DNA of 64,000 nucleotides from Thalassia testudinum (Eukaryota; Streptophyta; Magnoliopsida; Alismatales; Hydrocharitaceae). Numbering within the stretch: the stretch's first letter is position 1; each line of letters begins with the position of its first letter. The stretch lies in the NCBI GenBank assembly GCA_037157565.1, contig JAZHRO010000046.1:19566501-19630500 (forward strand), given 5' to 3'. A model generated the notes under the pieces. That model ran no database searches. It was not told the origin of the DNA and saw only the letters and a program-made list of their open reading frames with translations. Of this stretch, positions 46,201-57,639 are shown one piece after another. Both the position numbers and the translations under genes were made by a program.

Positions 46201-46214
46201 TAGGTTGCCTCCTA
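46201..46214 (-). promoter_or_regulatory. Element G post-coding hairpin with compensated stem
   Basis: Sense TAGGAGGCAACCTA. In H the same site reads TGGGAGGCAACCCA. Both arms changed (G to A and C to T), so the four-base stem still pairs. Confidence 0.65.
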
Positions 46215-48090
46215 GGAAGCTCTGGGTTTAGTACCTTCAGCTGGGCATAGTACACAAACAACAAAGGATCAATCAGTTGAATGGTCTAGGTCAAGAAGGG
46301 GAAGACATAATCAGCTAGATCTAGAGTTAGAAGTTTGCAGGGGCAGAGTGGATTATGGTGTAGTCCCATCCTTAAGGGACGAGAACTCTGCAAATGGTGT
46401 AACATACATGCCCGTGTCTGTTTCTCTCTTAATTTGTGAGCATGCAGAGAAGTTGATTTAGATGAGTGCAACCCAAATCTAAAATGTGGGACACTAAAGA
46501 TGTAGGCTTTGTAATCAACTTGTGTCCCTTTAAAGTTGAAATCCCTCAAAGTTATATCAATTCCAGTGAATTCGGGTTGCAGGATTTCAATTCTGATAGG
46601 GCATGTAACAAAATCAAGAGTTCGACAATGAGCTCTAAGATCAAGCATGAGGTCTCTCTCCAAAGGAAAATCCATCCCTTCTTTAACTAGGGTTTCATTG
46701 CTTATTCCCTCTAATTCCTTGACCCCTAGAATATTATCTTCAAACTTTGTTATATCAGACTCAATTTTCGAGGTTGCAGTAGAGGTAGGGCTAATTTCAT
46801 CATCTAGCTCAGATTCTTTCCCTTAGCCCTCCTCTAAACTTGTGATGGGACTTTCAAATGATTTAAAATCAATTATTTCGAAATCGTAATCCCACTTCTC
46901 ATCTTTAGTTTTGGATGTCTCTTCCACCAAAGTACTTTCCTCAGGAAGATTAGATTTGGATTCAAAGACATCAACCCCCAAATTCTCAATTTCTCTTGAT
47001 TTTTATCCTCAATTCTCCCCAAATCATGTTCTAAGGAATCCTTAATGACATTTTATAATGAGTTGTCCAACAATGGGGTAGTATCAGTGGTGGACTAAAC
47101 CAATTTTGGGCAAATAGGTGTAGTCCAATTGATCACCATGAGTCCTTGCTTCATGAATTCTGTAAAAGGGGTTGCTTGCAACAGTGTTCTTTGGCCCTCT
47201 TCATCCAGTTGTTGGAACATATCTATCATGGCTTGTTTCCCCTCAATCAATTCTTGATTCTGTCTATATAACTCTAACTGCAGGCTATCAAGAATTGACT
47301 GAGTGTCATTAGGTTTCCCTTGGATTTCCTCCTTAGCATTCAAATTAGGGTTGGGAGGGTATGGTTGAAGATGTGTATTAGAGCCCGTACTAGGGTTTAA
47401 GATCTTGGGTGTTGATGTGCATACATCTAAATAGCCAAAAATATCTATTAATGTATGTTCTTAGTACCATATTAGCATCATGCATTGTAAATATTGCATA
47501 ACATGCATAATCATGCATTTACGTCAAATTACACAAATTGTATAGTAATTGTCTCCTTTTATGGCTAGGGACAGGGCGACTGTTAATCAGGGCCTTGGAC
47601 TAAGGTTCTAATCGTATGGATCTGATCAGGGTGACGACCGGAGTTCAATGACTCCAAGATCACCCCGATCGGACATCTGTAGCACCAGATATAGTTTGAG
47701 GAAGCTCAGAAATCAAGGGCCAAGATGCTATTAATCCGTACTTCATATGACCAATCTGACCGCACAGATGGGTTCGGATCGACGATCGCAGCCTAACAGC
47801 ACAAAAATCGGTTCGATCCGACATCCGTGGCACCTTTTGGAAGTCACAGAAGATGGACGGCCAAGATGGCACCACGTGGCACCATCCCAACTGCACAATC
47901 AGCCCAAGGAACTGCCGTTGCCCTTTCTCTCCTCAACGAATCGATCAATCTCAATCATTAGATCTTGATCCAACGGCTGAGATCAACGCCCGCTGCTCTC
48001 TCTATCCTCGCACGCACGATTGGATCTAGGCCGTTGGATCTTGATCCAATGGTCGTGAGTGTGCGCGCCTTGGTGAGAAATACGACAATC

Positions 48091-48150
48091 TAGCACGACA
48101 GTGCAATGGTCATGCAGCTATGGGCAAGATAGAGGTCGCGCATTCGAGCC
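48091..48150 (+). ncRNA. Degenerate tRNA-like module in C-family solo LTR
   Basis: Position matches the module at 19594-19642. It retains TAGCACGACAGTG (A-box-like, with an insertion) and CATTCGAGCC (B-box-like, 7 of 11). Weak alone; supported by the better copy in element C. Confidence 0.3.
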
Positions 48151-48606
48151 TCTTCGAGTGCCTCAATTCTGCTGGGGAGCGGGGCGTGTTGATTTCGGCC
48201 ATCAGATGCAGATCGTGCGGGCGAGGAGCGAGCTATGTGGTGCAAGGGATGCATGTGGTTCACACACGCGTGATCTCATGCAGATGTAAATGCCCGATCA
48301 AACTCAGCGGGCACGATGCTTTCTGAGCTGTTGGATGCAAGATCCAACGACTGAGGAGAGGCAAGCATTGACTCTCAACAACTGAAGAAGAAGGGTTCGA
48401 GCACTTTAAGCTGTTTGATTTCTTAATCGGACGGCTGAAAGCGCAAGAACGTGGGCATGCGTTAGGCATGCAGGAGAGGAGGCGGCAGGCACGTGCGAAG
48501 CTGCGGCGACGTGGGGTTTTTAGTGACGCTTAATTCCGTTACTAAAGACCCCCCTCATTTAATGTTTTAACTATGTAATGACCAAATTATCCCCAATCCT
48601 TGCAAC

Positions 48607-48613
48607 TATAAAA
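48607..48613 (+). promoter_or_regulatory. TATA box, C-family solo LTR
   Basis: TATAAAA in AACTATAAAAGGAGACC, conserved with 42267-42273. It puts the U3/R border about 1.2 kb into the LTR. Confidence 0.7.
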
Positions 48614-50582
48614 GGAGACCCATACCCTATCAAATTTTCATCCCTTCCTTCAGCTCTCTCCCTCTCCAAAGCTTTAGAGAAGCTTGTCCCACACCCGGGA
48701 TGCTCCTTTAGAGACAAATCCAAAGTTTTCTTGCCCCTGTTCCGGAAGTGGATCCCGCAATGATGACGACGACGTGCTGCCTCATTCTCGCTTCCTCTTG
48801 CTTTGTCCTCCTTATTGCTTTGTCCTCCGTCTTCCAGGAGTTGCTCCGTCCGACTTGTCCTCCAAGCAATCGTCGAGGATGATAACATCTCTCTCTCTTC
48901 TTTTTATCGCTTTCTAGAATAAAATTTTCCACTTTCTAGCTGTAATCATTTCTCACTTGTTGTAAAAATAATTTTATTATATTAAGTGATTGTTCTCTCT
49001 CCCTCTCTCTCTCTTAGTGTTAATATCAATTCCATTGTAATTACCTCGCTTTCAAACAAAAATTCCAAAAAAATATAATCGTGGATTTAAGATCGACGTA
49101 GCCTCCCTGTGTTCGACCTGGAATTTTTTTACGAATTTTGATTAAATTTTATCTGTTGACGAATTACTTCGCAAATCAAAGTTCAACGACGGGTTTTTCA
49201 AATCTAACTCTGGTCGCATAGTTTTCCGCAATTAGCAGGTGTGTTCTCTATTCTATCATTTTCAAGGTCCAACTCCTCAAGAGGAAACATTTTCTATTTA
49301 GTCCTACTCCAGAATAATTGAGGTTCTAAGTCCTCCCAGTCGGATTCTTCATCAGGGGTCCAAAGCAAGGTTTGACCATTCTTGATTTACCCGGGTTTAT
49401 GATCATCATTCGATTTCCATTTTTCTAAAATCCCTTCTGATCCATAGGTCAAGTAGGAGAGATCCTTGAATTCAGATGACCTATCTTAGTTAGGGTCCTA
49501 GGAAAGGTAGGGGTCATGGTGTTCTTCTAGAGTGTAGGTCCTATCATATTGGTTAATGGGTGGGTGGGACCTAAAAGAAGAGTCATCATCAGGAGAATCA
49601 AGATAAGGATCCCCAAGGTTTGGATCATACCCCTAGGTGGTTGGGTTGGATGTATCCCAATAGGAAGTTGGTGCGGGTTGAGTAAAATTGGGATAGTTGG
49701 GATAAGAGGGGTCTTCTAGATACTCAAGTCCTGGATTATATCCCAACTAGGTGGCTAGTTATCCCAAGTAAACTGTGGATACAGTCTACTTGGGTTAGAA
49801 TACAAATCATTTTGTGGATAGTTTGGGAAGTAAGGATAGGCATTGAAATCCATGGTTTGGAAGAAGTAGAGAGATGTGCGAAGAACAGATGAGAGAATTA
49901 AGTGTGCACAATCAAGCAAGCAAAACTAACCCCTATAGTGTAAACCTAAGTGACCTATGCTTTAGGAATAAACTCCGACAGCTCAACGAATTTGGTGTTG
50001 TCCTCACTCCCAAAGGTAGTAAAGTTGGGAAGGCGAAGTAGGGGGAGCATGTTCCAAGGGCTACTAATTATGCCAAACCCTTGCTTACTTAAGTTGTTTG
50101 ACAATCGGGCCTCCCAACTTAGCACCATTTGAAGCAAGTAGATATCACTAATTCGCAATGCGTTCAAGAAAATACCCTGAAATGGACTCAATGAATCCTA
50201 GAGCTAACATTTACTGAATTTTATTTTGGGCCGGGTCAGTGCTTGTGCTCAAGGTATATGGTGAGGTGTTGTTAGGGGTTTTGCCTCTTGATTACTCCAA
50301 TTGAGCGTGTATGTGCACTTCAACAAAACATGGTTTTGAAGCAAGGTCCTTTTTAGATGTTGTCTTTTAATTATTCGTCCTTGCTTTAGTGTCCTTTAGG
50401 GTTAGAATTTCTTAATTTATTCAAGCAATGTTTGTAGTTGACACACAAAGTTTTGCACGTAGGGGTGATTATAAATTTCCTTTTTGAGCAAAATATGTGG
50501 CCTTAGAAAAACAACCCTAATGTATTCACCCTAAAGTTCATGCGATTCTACCAGATGAATTGATTTTAGATTGAGTGGTGCA

Positions 50583-52050
50583 TGATTACACAGTAATCAT
50601 AAGCCCTAACTCGCCTGAATTAAGCTAGAACTTAGCTTAACATGAACATTTTGCATGCATATGCATCGTATTCTGCATCATAGTTGATATATGTGTTTTA
50701 TGTATTAAATTATGTTATTTGAGAGGTATTAATGATTGTAGGTAATCCATGGCTGCAGATGACTGATCCAACCTTATGGATCTATTCGGAGTAACGACAG
50801 GAGTCCAACGCATCCAAGATTGCATCAATCAGACTCCCGTAGCACCCTAGGGAGTCCGCAGAAGAGCAAGAGCCAAGGGGCGAATTGAAGAAGATCCAGA
50901 CCTCAGATGACAAATCCAATCGCACGGATGGATCCGGATCGACGTTCGCAGTCCAACAGTGTAGAAATCAACTTAATCGAAGGCCTACGTCATCAGATAT
51001 AAAGAGAACGGACGGCCACGATGGCACCATGTGGCAACATCGTAGCCACCCCTTGCCGCACCCCCAACTCCTGAAGGCACCTCTCATCGCAGTGTGGGCC
51101 GTTGGATTTTCATCCAATGGCCACGAACGTGCCACGTCACCACCCAGATTCGATCAACATAAATATAAATAAGGACGTATATATGATAAAGGATTTGCAC
51201 AGCGCGTTGGCTCGCGCACGCGCGTATGCATGGGATGCGGGTTTGAGCCCTGCGCTGCGCAAAAATTAGTGCGGCGTCGCAGGCAGGCACGTGCAGGCGT
51301 GTATGCGCGATTGGAGAGTTGAGATGCATCCACGTGGCGCAATCACGCAGGTTGTTGCGAGATCAAGAAGGCGTGTGAATCGTGCTTAGGATTTGTGAAG
51401 GCGCGGTGCTACAGCCGATGTTAAGGCGGGATTTGAAGCCATGAGGGAAAAGTGAAAATGCGAAGGCGCGGGAGAGCAGGAGTCGTGTGATCTGCATCCG
51501 AGGGCGCACAGAGTGCCACATGGCAGCACCAGAATAAATCGATCGGGGAAGGATTTGCACGAGAAGAAAGAAAGCTCTAAAAGGACCTAAGGGCCTCCCT
51601 TTGGAGGGAACAACTCTTAACTCTCTCTTCATTCTTTTTCTTCTTCCTTCTTCTACCTCTCTCTCTTCTTCTTCCCATCTTCTCTGCCTCCATCTAAAAA
51701 ATCCGTTGGACCACCCTGTCGGATTGTCGCTACTTCTCTCAACCTCTCCGAAAGGCCACCACGATCTACCCATGGTGCCCTTATTCTATTCCACAAGTAG
51801 TTTATATTCATGTTATCATTTAGTTTAGTTTCATGTATGAAATTCATGTTCAAGCGCTCTATGTGATATATATATCGTGATTCATTGTCTATTATTTAGT
51901 AATTAGATTTAGAATAAGTGCATGAAATCAAAAGCGTTTTTCTGCCTCCCTGTGAACGATCAGGACTCCCAGTTTCGTTAATTTTATTTGTCGAGACGTA
52001 TTTCGCGCTATACAACATATTCATCTTTTACGTGATCTACGTTCCGAGCA
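50583..52050 (+). mobile_element. Solo LTR J
   Basis: 1468 bp flanked by GTGCA (50578-50582) and GTGCG (52051-52055). It opens with a perfect hairpin (TGATTAC-aca-GTAATCA) related to the B and I families. Its U3 resembles the C LTR ('cggatcgacgttcgcagtccaaca') and holds a tRNA-like module. The 3' part has gcctccctgtgaacga (51944-51959). No internal region remains. Confidence 0.85.
51196..51270 (+). ncRNA. tRNA-like module in solo LTR J
   Basis: A-box-like AGCGCGTTGG (51201-51210) and B-box GGTTTGAGCCC (51240-51250) with a GCGGG/CCTGC T-stem. The outer sequences GCACAGCGC and GCGCTGCGC pair with one mismatch, like an acceptor stem. It is the most tRNA-like of the modules, but shortened and without a clear anticodon arm. 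Confidence 0.5.
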
Positions 52051-52496
52051 GTGCGGCCCAATCCAAGACATAGGTAGCTTTGCAAACACCACTCAAAAAG
52101 ATTTTCAAAGGATATTAGAGTGCTTAAGAGAATATATATATATATATATATTCTCGAGTGATGGGTTTGAGATGTGGATCAAGTAATCATTCACCACGCC
52201 TTTTTTTTCGAAACTTTTTTTAGATATTTCTTAAAGCAAGCAAACATTCTATTCTAATGTTCATGCGTGAGCCTAGATGTATTTTTTTTTAGATATGGGA
52301 TGATGAAACTACGATAGATAGGGTGGTACTCACCAAAATCCTCGCCGCACTTTACTCTCAATCTACCATCTTGTGATGCGCTTCTCTCGTTGCTTTCACG
52401 CCATATTCCTACAATCAATCAATAGAAAGAGAGAAAAGCGAGTCAGAAATGTGAGCACCAATGAAAGGATAGAAACAACTAAAAAATCCATTGCCT

Positions 52497-52513
52497 TCTC
52501 GGCAATGACGCCA
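52497..52513 (-). promoter_or_regulatory. Element G primer-binding site (tRNA-Asp type)
   Basis: Plus strand tctcggcaatgacgcca, four differences from the tRNA-Asp 3' end. The LTR starts at 52519. Confidence 0.75.
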
Positions 52514-52518
52514 AAAAC

Positions 52519-52548
52519 TGACGACGTGAAACACATTAGATTAAGTAG
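52519..52548 (-). repeat. Element G 5' LTR, first 30 bp
   Basis: TGACGACGTGAAACAC.. corresponds to the start of the partner LTR at 43480. Cut at AGTAG by element F. Confidence 0.8.
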
Positions 52549-54332
52549 CGATGAGTCCATTTTAATGGACTAATATTAAGCCTAAGTACCTTTAATCGTA
52601 CCTTGTAGGTGTGTTAATAATTGTAATGAAGTTGTAGAAGAATTGTACGCATCATGATTTACGTTTATAACATTCTATAACTTAATATGTAATGATTTTA
52701 TTATTTTTAAGTGTAGGTATTATATTCATAAAGAGCAGGGGTTGGGGAGCAAATTTCCCCAACAATCGGAGGAACGTTTCTCTTTCCTCTGGCCGTCTCC
52801 TCCAACGCCCGCCGGTCAAAAATAGAAAAGGAATTTGCAAATCCCTTGATTGGCGCACGCGGAGAGAGGGAAGAGTTTAAAAGAGAGGAGGCGGCGTGGA
52901 CTGGGAGGGAATTTTTCCCCCCCTTGCGGGGAAAGGCTCTATCATCTACACCGCTCCTCCACCGTATGCACTGTGTTCGCAGGCGCACACCGCTCCACCT
53001 TGCGTGCCCGCAAGCATGTGCCATCTCTAGCCAGCCTTGCAGCCACCACACCTGCCTTCACCGCGTGCATAGAACCCACGCAATAGCAGGTGCCCGCATG
53101 CCACCAAACCTGCAGGCCGCCTTCTGCTCACAGCACCATCTGGAGACGCCGCACCCCATCACCAGCAGCGCCTAAGGGCGCTGTGCGCCTCAGCATGACA
53201 CCCCGCCCACGCGCCGCCCTCCTTCCTGCAAGGACAGCACTCGCCTTCCTCCTACCCTCCAGCTCCCTACGAAGCGCCATCATGCCACCCCGCCCACGTG
53301 CCTACTTCCGTCCATCTACAGGCGCACCCACAGGTGCTCCCAACTGCACGCCTCACTGCAGGCGCACCTCCCTGCAGCGCCCGCACGCCCATCTGGACCG
53401 CCATGCTCACCCACTCCATAGGCAGGTGCTACCACACCAGCAGGCGTGCGCCCGCCCATCCACTGCACCCGCACCAAGCTTCCCCGCAGGCGCACGCCTA
53501 GCAATGCACCCACAGGCGCCAACTGCAGAGCGTCGTCTCGCATCTCCACGCCAGGCGTGTGCCTGCACGCTCCACCACCAGCGCGCCTCACTACAGGCGC
53601 ACACCGCCACCCGCACCCGCCGGTGCGCGTCGCAACCTCCAGCACCATCACAGCAGTCGCACAGCCACAGCAGCAGTCTCCGGCCACCTCCGTTGGCCGC
53701 CGCTGGCGACCTCCGGCCACGCCGCTGCCACCGTTGCGTAGCTCTCGTCAAGCCGCACCTCCCTGCCGACTCTTGCGGCCAACCGTGCGCGGCCGCACAC
53801 GCGAGGAGGAGAGAGGAGAAATCCTCTGTTTTCCCTCCATTAAAAATTACATTCAATGCCATTGTCAAGTTTATATTAATATTTTATTCTGGCCACATTA
53901 CACTGATGCACTCAGATTTTCTTGAAATTATTTTATTTGTGTTATGTGCATGTTTCTATCTTGGATTTCAAATTAGAATTGCATGAAAGTTGAATTCACA
54001 TGATAAGCCAGTACACATGAATCTTACACATATTTTTGGGACTTAATTTCTGATGTGAAAATTGCATAAACACCCCTGACCTTTTAAAGAAATTGCAAAC
54101 TTCATTTAAAACAGCATTTTCCTCGCATTAAAGTTACAAAAGAGTTTGCGAACTGTGTATTCCTTGACTCGTGAATTTATTAGGCTAATTCCTCCTTGTG
54201 GAGATGACCTAACTCTTCGTGGTTAGTTTTGAAAATTTAAATGTTTTGAAAAATGATTTTCTACCACGCGATTAAATACGACACATCATTTTATGATAAA
54301 GTTTTCAACGGAAACGAAGATCGCTTCTTTCA
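52549..54332 (+). repeat. Element F 5' LTR
   Basis: Starts CGATGAG (TGATGAG in the partner). The U3-terminal hairpin AGTCCAT-ttta-ATGGACT (52554-52571) is perfect here. A GC/CpG-rich block (52840-53815) with many caggcgcac words produces overlapping ORFs in several frames (e.g. 53090-53986) that are not genes. cctccttgtggagatga lies at 54191-54207. Confidence 0.93.
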
Positions 54333-54334
54333 AA

Positions 54335-54352
54335 TGGCGCCGTTGCCGGGGA
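54335..54352 (+). promoter_or_regulatory. Element F primer-binding site (tRNA-Asp)
   Basis: tggcgccgttgccgggga, exact complement of the tRNA-Asp(GUC) 3' end over 18 nt, two bases after the LTR. Confidence 0.95.
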
Positions 54353-55568
54353 GGAAAAATGCCTATTAATTTTTCAGGAATTTTATGTTATTTTTATGCC
54401 ATTTTGAAAACTTTTCTGAATTATTAACTATGGATTTTCTTCTGTGCAAAAACATTGGTGGACCTTGTTTTTGGTGGAGCGGGGTGTGTACGGCGGAGAC
54501 GATCTTTTTGGTGGACCTTGAAGCCACCTGGAGGACAGCAACAGGAACACGTGGGCCTTGATCCCACACATAGGCTTACGGAGAAGCCTATTTCTGATTT
54601 AAGCAGTAGATCTTAGTTAGATTTAGTTAGATAGACATTAGAATTTAATTTTTGTCTTTTGGACCCTTATTGGGTATTTTTGGGAACGTGTTCCCAGTGC
54701 CACTTTATTTCTTATTACTCTTGCATGCAGGAGCGTATTTTCGGGAGCGTGTTCCCATTTATTTAGATTACAGGATTATTTGAACTATTTTGAACTACAT
54801 TTCGGTTAGTTAGTTAAATTAGGTCTGTTTGCTATTATTATTATATAAAAAAAAATTGAACTGCCTGCTAGAAGCTGCATATCTATAGGACGACCATCTA
54901 GGACTGAATGAGCAGCATCTAGTTTATTTTTATTGCATTGCATTCATTATTGCACGAAGAAAGCTGGAGTAAGGTACGTCTTCTCTTGAGCATTAATTAC
55001 TTGTCATGCATATGCATTGAACCTAAATCTAAGACCACTAAAGTGCTTGAATCAAATTAATTCAGTGGTCACTTTAAACTAATTGGGACTGTTAAGAGGT
55101 TGGACTTTCAAATCTGTGACTAAAAATTATGTGCAAAAGGATCCTGTTTGCGGAATTTCAAAAAATCAAAACACGATTGTATGTTTGCACACTTGAGACA
55201 CCGTGCACCTCACATAAGGTCACTAGATAAATTTCTACCTCTCCTCTTTTGCACCACAAGGGAAGTTAGTCAGAAATTAACAAGCCTATTCACCAAGTTA
55301 CTTCGGTTCCTCGTGTGTGGGCTCGATTTGAGACTTCCATCCCTTACGAGTAGGTTATAGGCACCAGCGAAGGTTGGCCTAGGAAGCGTAATTTTTGCAA
55401 AACTTATTTATCCACCAACTAAACATAACTCTAAGACCTGCAATCTACTAAAAATAGATCCCGTTGAATCTGCGTTTGTTTTGACAATAGAACTCTCTAG
55501 GAAGTTTTCTGCTTATATTTTGATTTTTGCGAAATCCTAAGAGAGTTAAAATTATTTTGCTTAAAGAA
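54353..55568 (+). other. Element F 5' leader
   Basis: About 1.2 kb AT-rich leader with no supported gene. A 'gggaacgtgttccca' type inverted repeat occurs at 54682-54696 and again, slightly changed, at 54742-54757. Confidence 0.6.
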
Positions 55569-57497
55569 ATGGATTAGTCTTACTCCTATCATTCAGATTA
55601 TCAGAGTCAATACTTCCCATCTTTTAATCAGGATCCCATGCTCCAAGCGTATCCATCCTTTGATGGGTACATTGACAATTCATGGGATCATTCTTACCCT
55701 GGGAGTACCGGCTTGATAACTCTCACTTTTGAGCAGAGCCTAGGAGCGGGATTTTCTGATCTTGAAATCCATACTTCCATGCAAACACCCAACCCTCCCA
55801 CCCTTCATGATTTTCCGTATCGAGGTTGGACCGATACCCCTAGGCAACCAGAGCCTGAAATTGACTATTCTCCCCAACCTGATAATAGTAGCCTCTCTTC
55901 TTTTATGATAGATATGCAAAAACAGCAAAAGGAAATAATGGAATCAATGGGAGATGTTGAGGAATAGTCAACAGTTAAATGAAGAAATAAGACAACTTAG
56001 CTACACGCTTCCTGATCCCTACCCAATAAACCATGATCATGAAAATAATTCTGAGGAACCTAATGAGAATAGGGATCCAATTTTAGATAGCTATCAGTTA
56101 GACTCTCCCAATGTGACACGGCCACTACAGGATAACGATCATAGTGATTATCCACCTAAATTATATTGCAGTCAAAAGCAAGGGAAGATGCTACCTCTTG
56201 AGTACCTTGACCCTAATGACAGTATTCTCCTTACCCCTACCAACCCGGGTCAAGGTTGTATTATTCCTATCACTTCCCCTATTAATTATTTGGTGGAATC
56301 CCATTCTACCCTTAGTGAGCTTACTCCTGACCCTCTACTTAGGGAATCAACACCTACCATTCAGCATCCTGAGAATGCACCCAATGAAGGTGACCCTAAC
56401 GGAATAGAGGATGATCAATTCTGGTCTCAGGGATATGAAGAGTCTAATTCAGAGGATGATGATGCCCCAATAGAGGAACCTGGACTGAAAATCTGGAGTG
56501 AATCACAGGAGAATTATTTATCATCTGAGGATTTACCTCCAGAGGGTAGAAATAATATGATTAAATCCAGATTCCTCCTTTCTTTTGAGAGTCATCCTCC
56601 ATCAAAAGAGGAGTTGATATTAGAGGAGGACAAACAAAATAATGAGAAGTCTATGGGAGACTCTCAGGAACAAAACACATCAATTGATGATTTATACCCT
56701 GAGAAGAATGACGAATTCAATGATATTCCTCCAAAATATTAAGACTGATCTTCCTTTAGAAATAATTGAGGATACTGATTCAACTCCTAATGAATCACAT
56801 ATACACCCCGACAAATATTTGAGTGAACCAAACGAATCTGGGGATGAGCTGAATGATAATATTCTTACATTTTGATCTTGCCATCAAAAAGTTGTAATTT
56901 GGAGTCTACCCTTGATTCAAATATGACTCCGATCATTAATACTAGGAGGATAACTTGAAGTTGTCTACTACTGTTAGGGAGTGTATACAATCCGAATCAT
57001 TGTTAGAATTGGACCTAACACCAACTAAGCCCTCATTGGACTTAACCATTACCTTCCAGCACTACAAACAACCCTTATACTCCTTAACCGATCCTTGGCT
57101 CAGATCTCTGCTCATGTACATTCTTTCTGGAGAATATATCAGGCCACTATATCCTAGAGTAGAATGGTGAGTGTGGATTGATGCTTGTACTTTTACTCTC
57201 GCCATTCAAGGGTTTGAACTAATTATGTGTATATCTTTTAAAACTCGTCTTGCTCTGGAGGATCCTTGTTATCCTCCACTTAGTCTGCTTCGAGAGGTCC
57301 CTTTTCATATTTCGTTTATTATTCCTAGACCTCCCAAGGTAGCCAACGAGATTTTCTGTTTTCATTTCTTCTGGCAAACATTTGGAATTACATTGCATCA
57401 TCAGCTCGCCAACATCCGTGGTTACCTATTTTCTAGGCCTACAATGTTACGAATATTTTTAGGGCCTAACTTTGTTTGTTTGAAACCAGACTTATAG
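55569..57497 (+). pseudogene. Element F gag-like protein remnant
   Basis: Starts at 55569 (M-D-stop-S-Y-S-Y-H), so codon 3 is TAG. The first part is Tyr/Ser/Gln/Pro-rich (DYQSQYFPSFNQDP, YPSFDGYIDN) and ends in a helical stretch, SSFMIDMQKQQKEIMESM. One extra base near 55955 shifts the frame into an open 262-codon stretch: an acidic Glu/Asp/Asn/Pro-rich domain (EESNSEDDDAPIEEPG). A further shift near 56740 leads to EIIEDTDSTPNES. The last part (57171-57497) is aromatic and contains FWQTFGITLHHQL, similar to FSRLFGLGIHGQL at the end of the element B frame. Unlike A and B I see no retropepsin site. Function unknown; about 640 codons if unbroken. Confidence 0.68.
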
Positions 57498-57532
57498 GTT
57501 CCTTCTTAGTCTGGTTGCTGACAGAAAATGCA

Positions 57533-57554
57533 GCGCTTGTTGAGAGGAAACCCA
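57533..57554 (+). promoter_or_regulatory. Element F post-coding conserved motif
   Basis: GCGCTTGTTGAGAGG then AAACCCA, the counterpart of GCGCTT..TGGGAGGCAACCCA in H. Pairing is weaker here. It lies about 35 bp after the last stop. Confidence 0.55.
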
Positions 57555-57602
57555 GCAAACTGTGTCAGGTGATATTTTTCCTTTCTCCTCCTGTTTTAAT
57601 TT

Positions 57603-57636
57603 TACAATGGGGACATTGTAGGATTTTAGCATGGGG
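57603..57636 (+). promoter_or_regulatory. Element F internal hairpin + polypurine module
   Basis: TACAATG-ggga-CATTGTA (57603-57620, perfect 7-bp stem) then GGATTTTAGCATGGGGGAG. Confidence 0.86.
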
Positions 57637-57639
57637 GAG

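Larger units (their letters stand above)
47413..49237 (+). mobile_element. Solo LTR of element C family
   Basis: 1825 bp, TGATGTGC...ATTAGCA, flanked by GGTGT (47408-47412 and 49238-49242). Plus orientation. It is the most complete copy of the C LTR in the window: U3 hairpin GATGT/ACATC, ABRE-like site 47865-47886, tRNA-like module ~48091-48150, inverted repeat 48519-48546, TATA 48607-48613, conserved gcctccctgtgttcga at 49101-49116. Confidence 0.93.
46286..49853 (-). pseudogene. Element G gag-like remnant
   Basis: The start ATG is at 49853 (M-D-F-N-A-Y-P-Y-F-P-N-Y-P-Q-N), again Tyr/Asn/Pro-rich, with a stop about 30 codons in. It is split by the C-family solo LTR (47413-49237). The downstream part includes a helical stretch (LQLELYRQNQELIEGKQAMIDMF, 47095-47343) and an open 129-codon tail (46286-46675) with YIFSVPHFRFGLH. 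I find no protease, RT or integrase motif. Function unknown; badly broken. Confidence 0.6.
49854..52496 (-). other. Element G 5' leader (contains solo LTR J)
   Basis: Noncoding leader. Before and after J it reads '..gattgagtggtgca' and 'gtgcggcccaatcc', matching the uninterrupted C leader near 41095-41120. It has an (AT)n run near 52131-52152 inside a gagaata..tattctc inverted repeat. Confidence 0.65.

Noticed and set aside
46286..46675. 129-codon frame in G as an env-like protein
   Set aside because: No signal peptide or clear membrane segment; better explained as the tail of the gag-like remnant.
53090..53986. 298-codon open frame and companions in the F LTRs (53090-53986, 59523-60245)
   Set aside because: Same reason: overlapping frames in a CpG-rich LTR block, no recognisable domain, not conserved in frame between the two LTRs.
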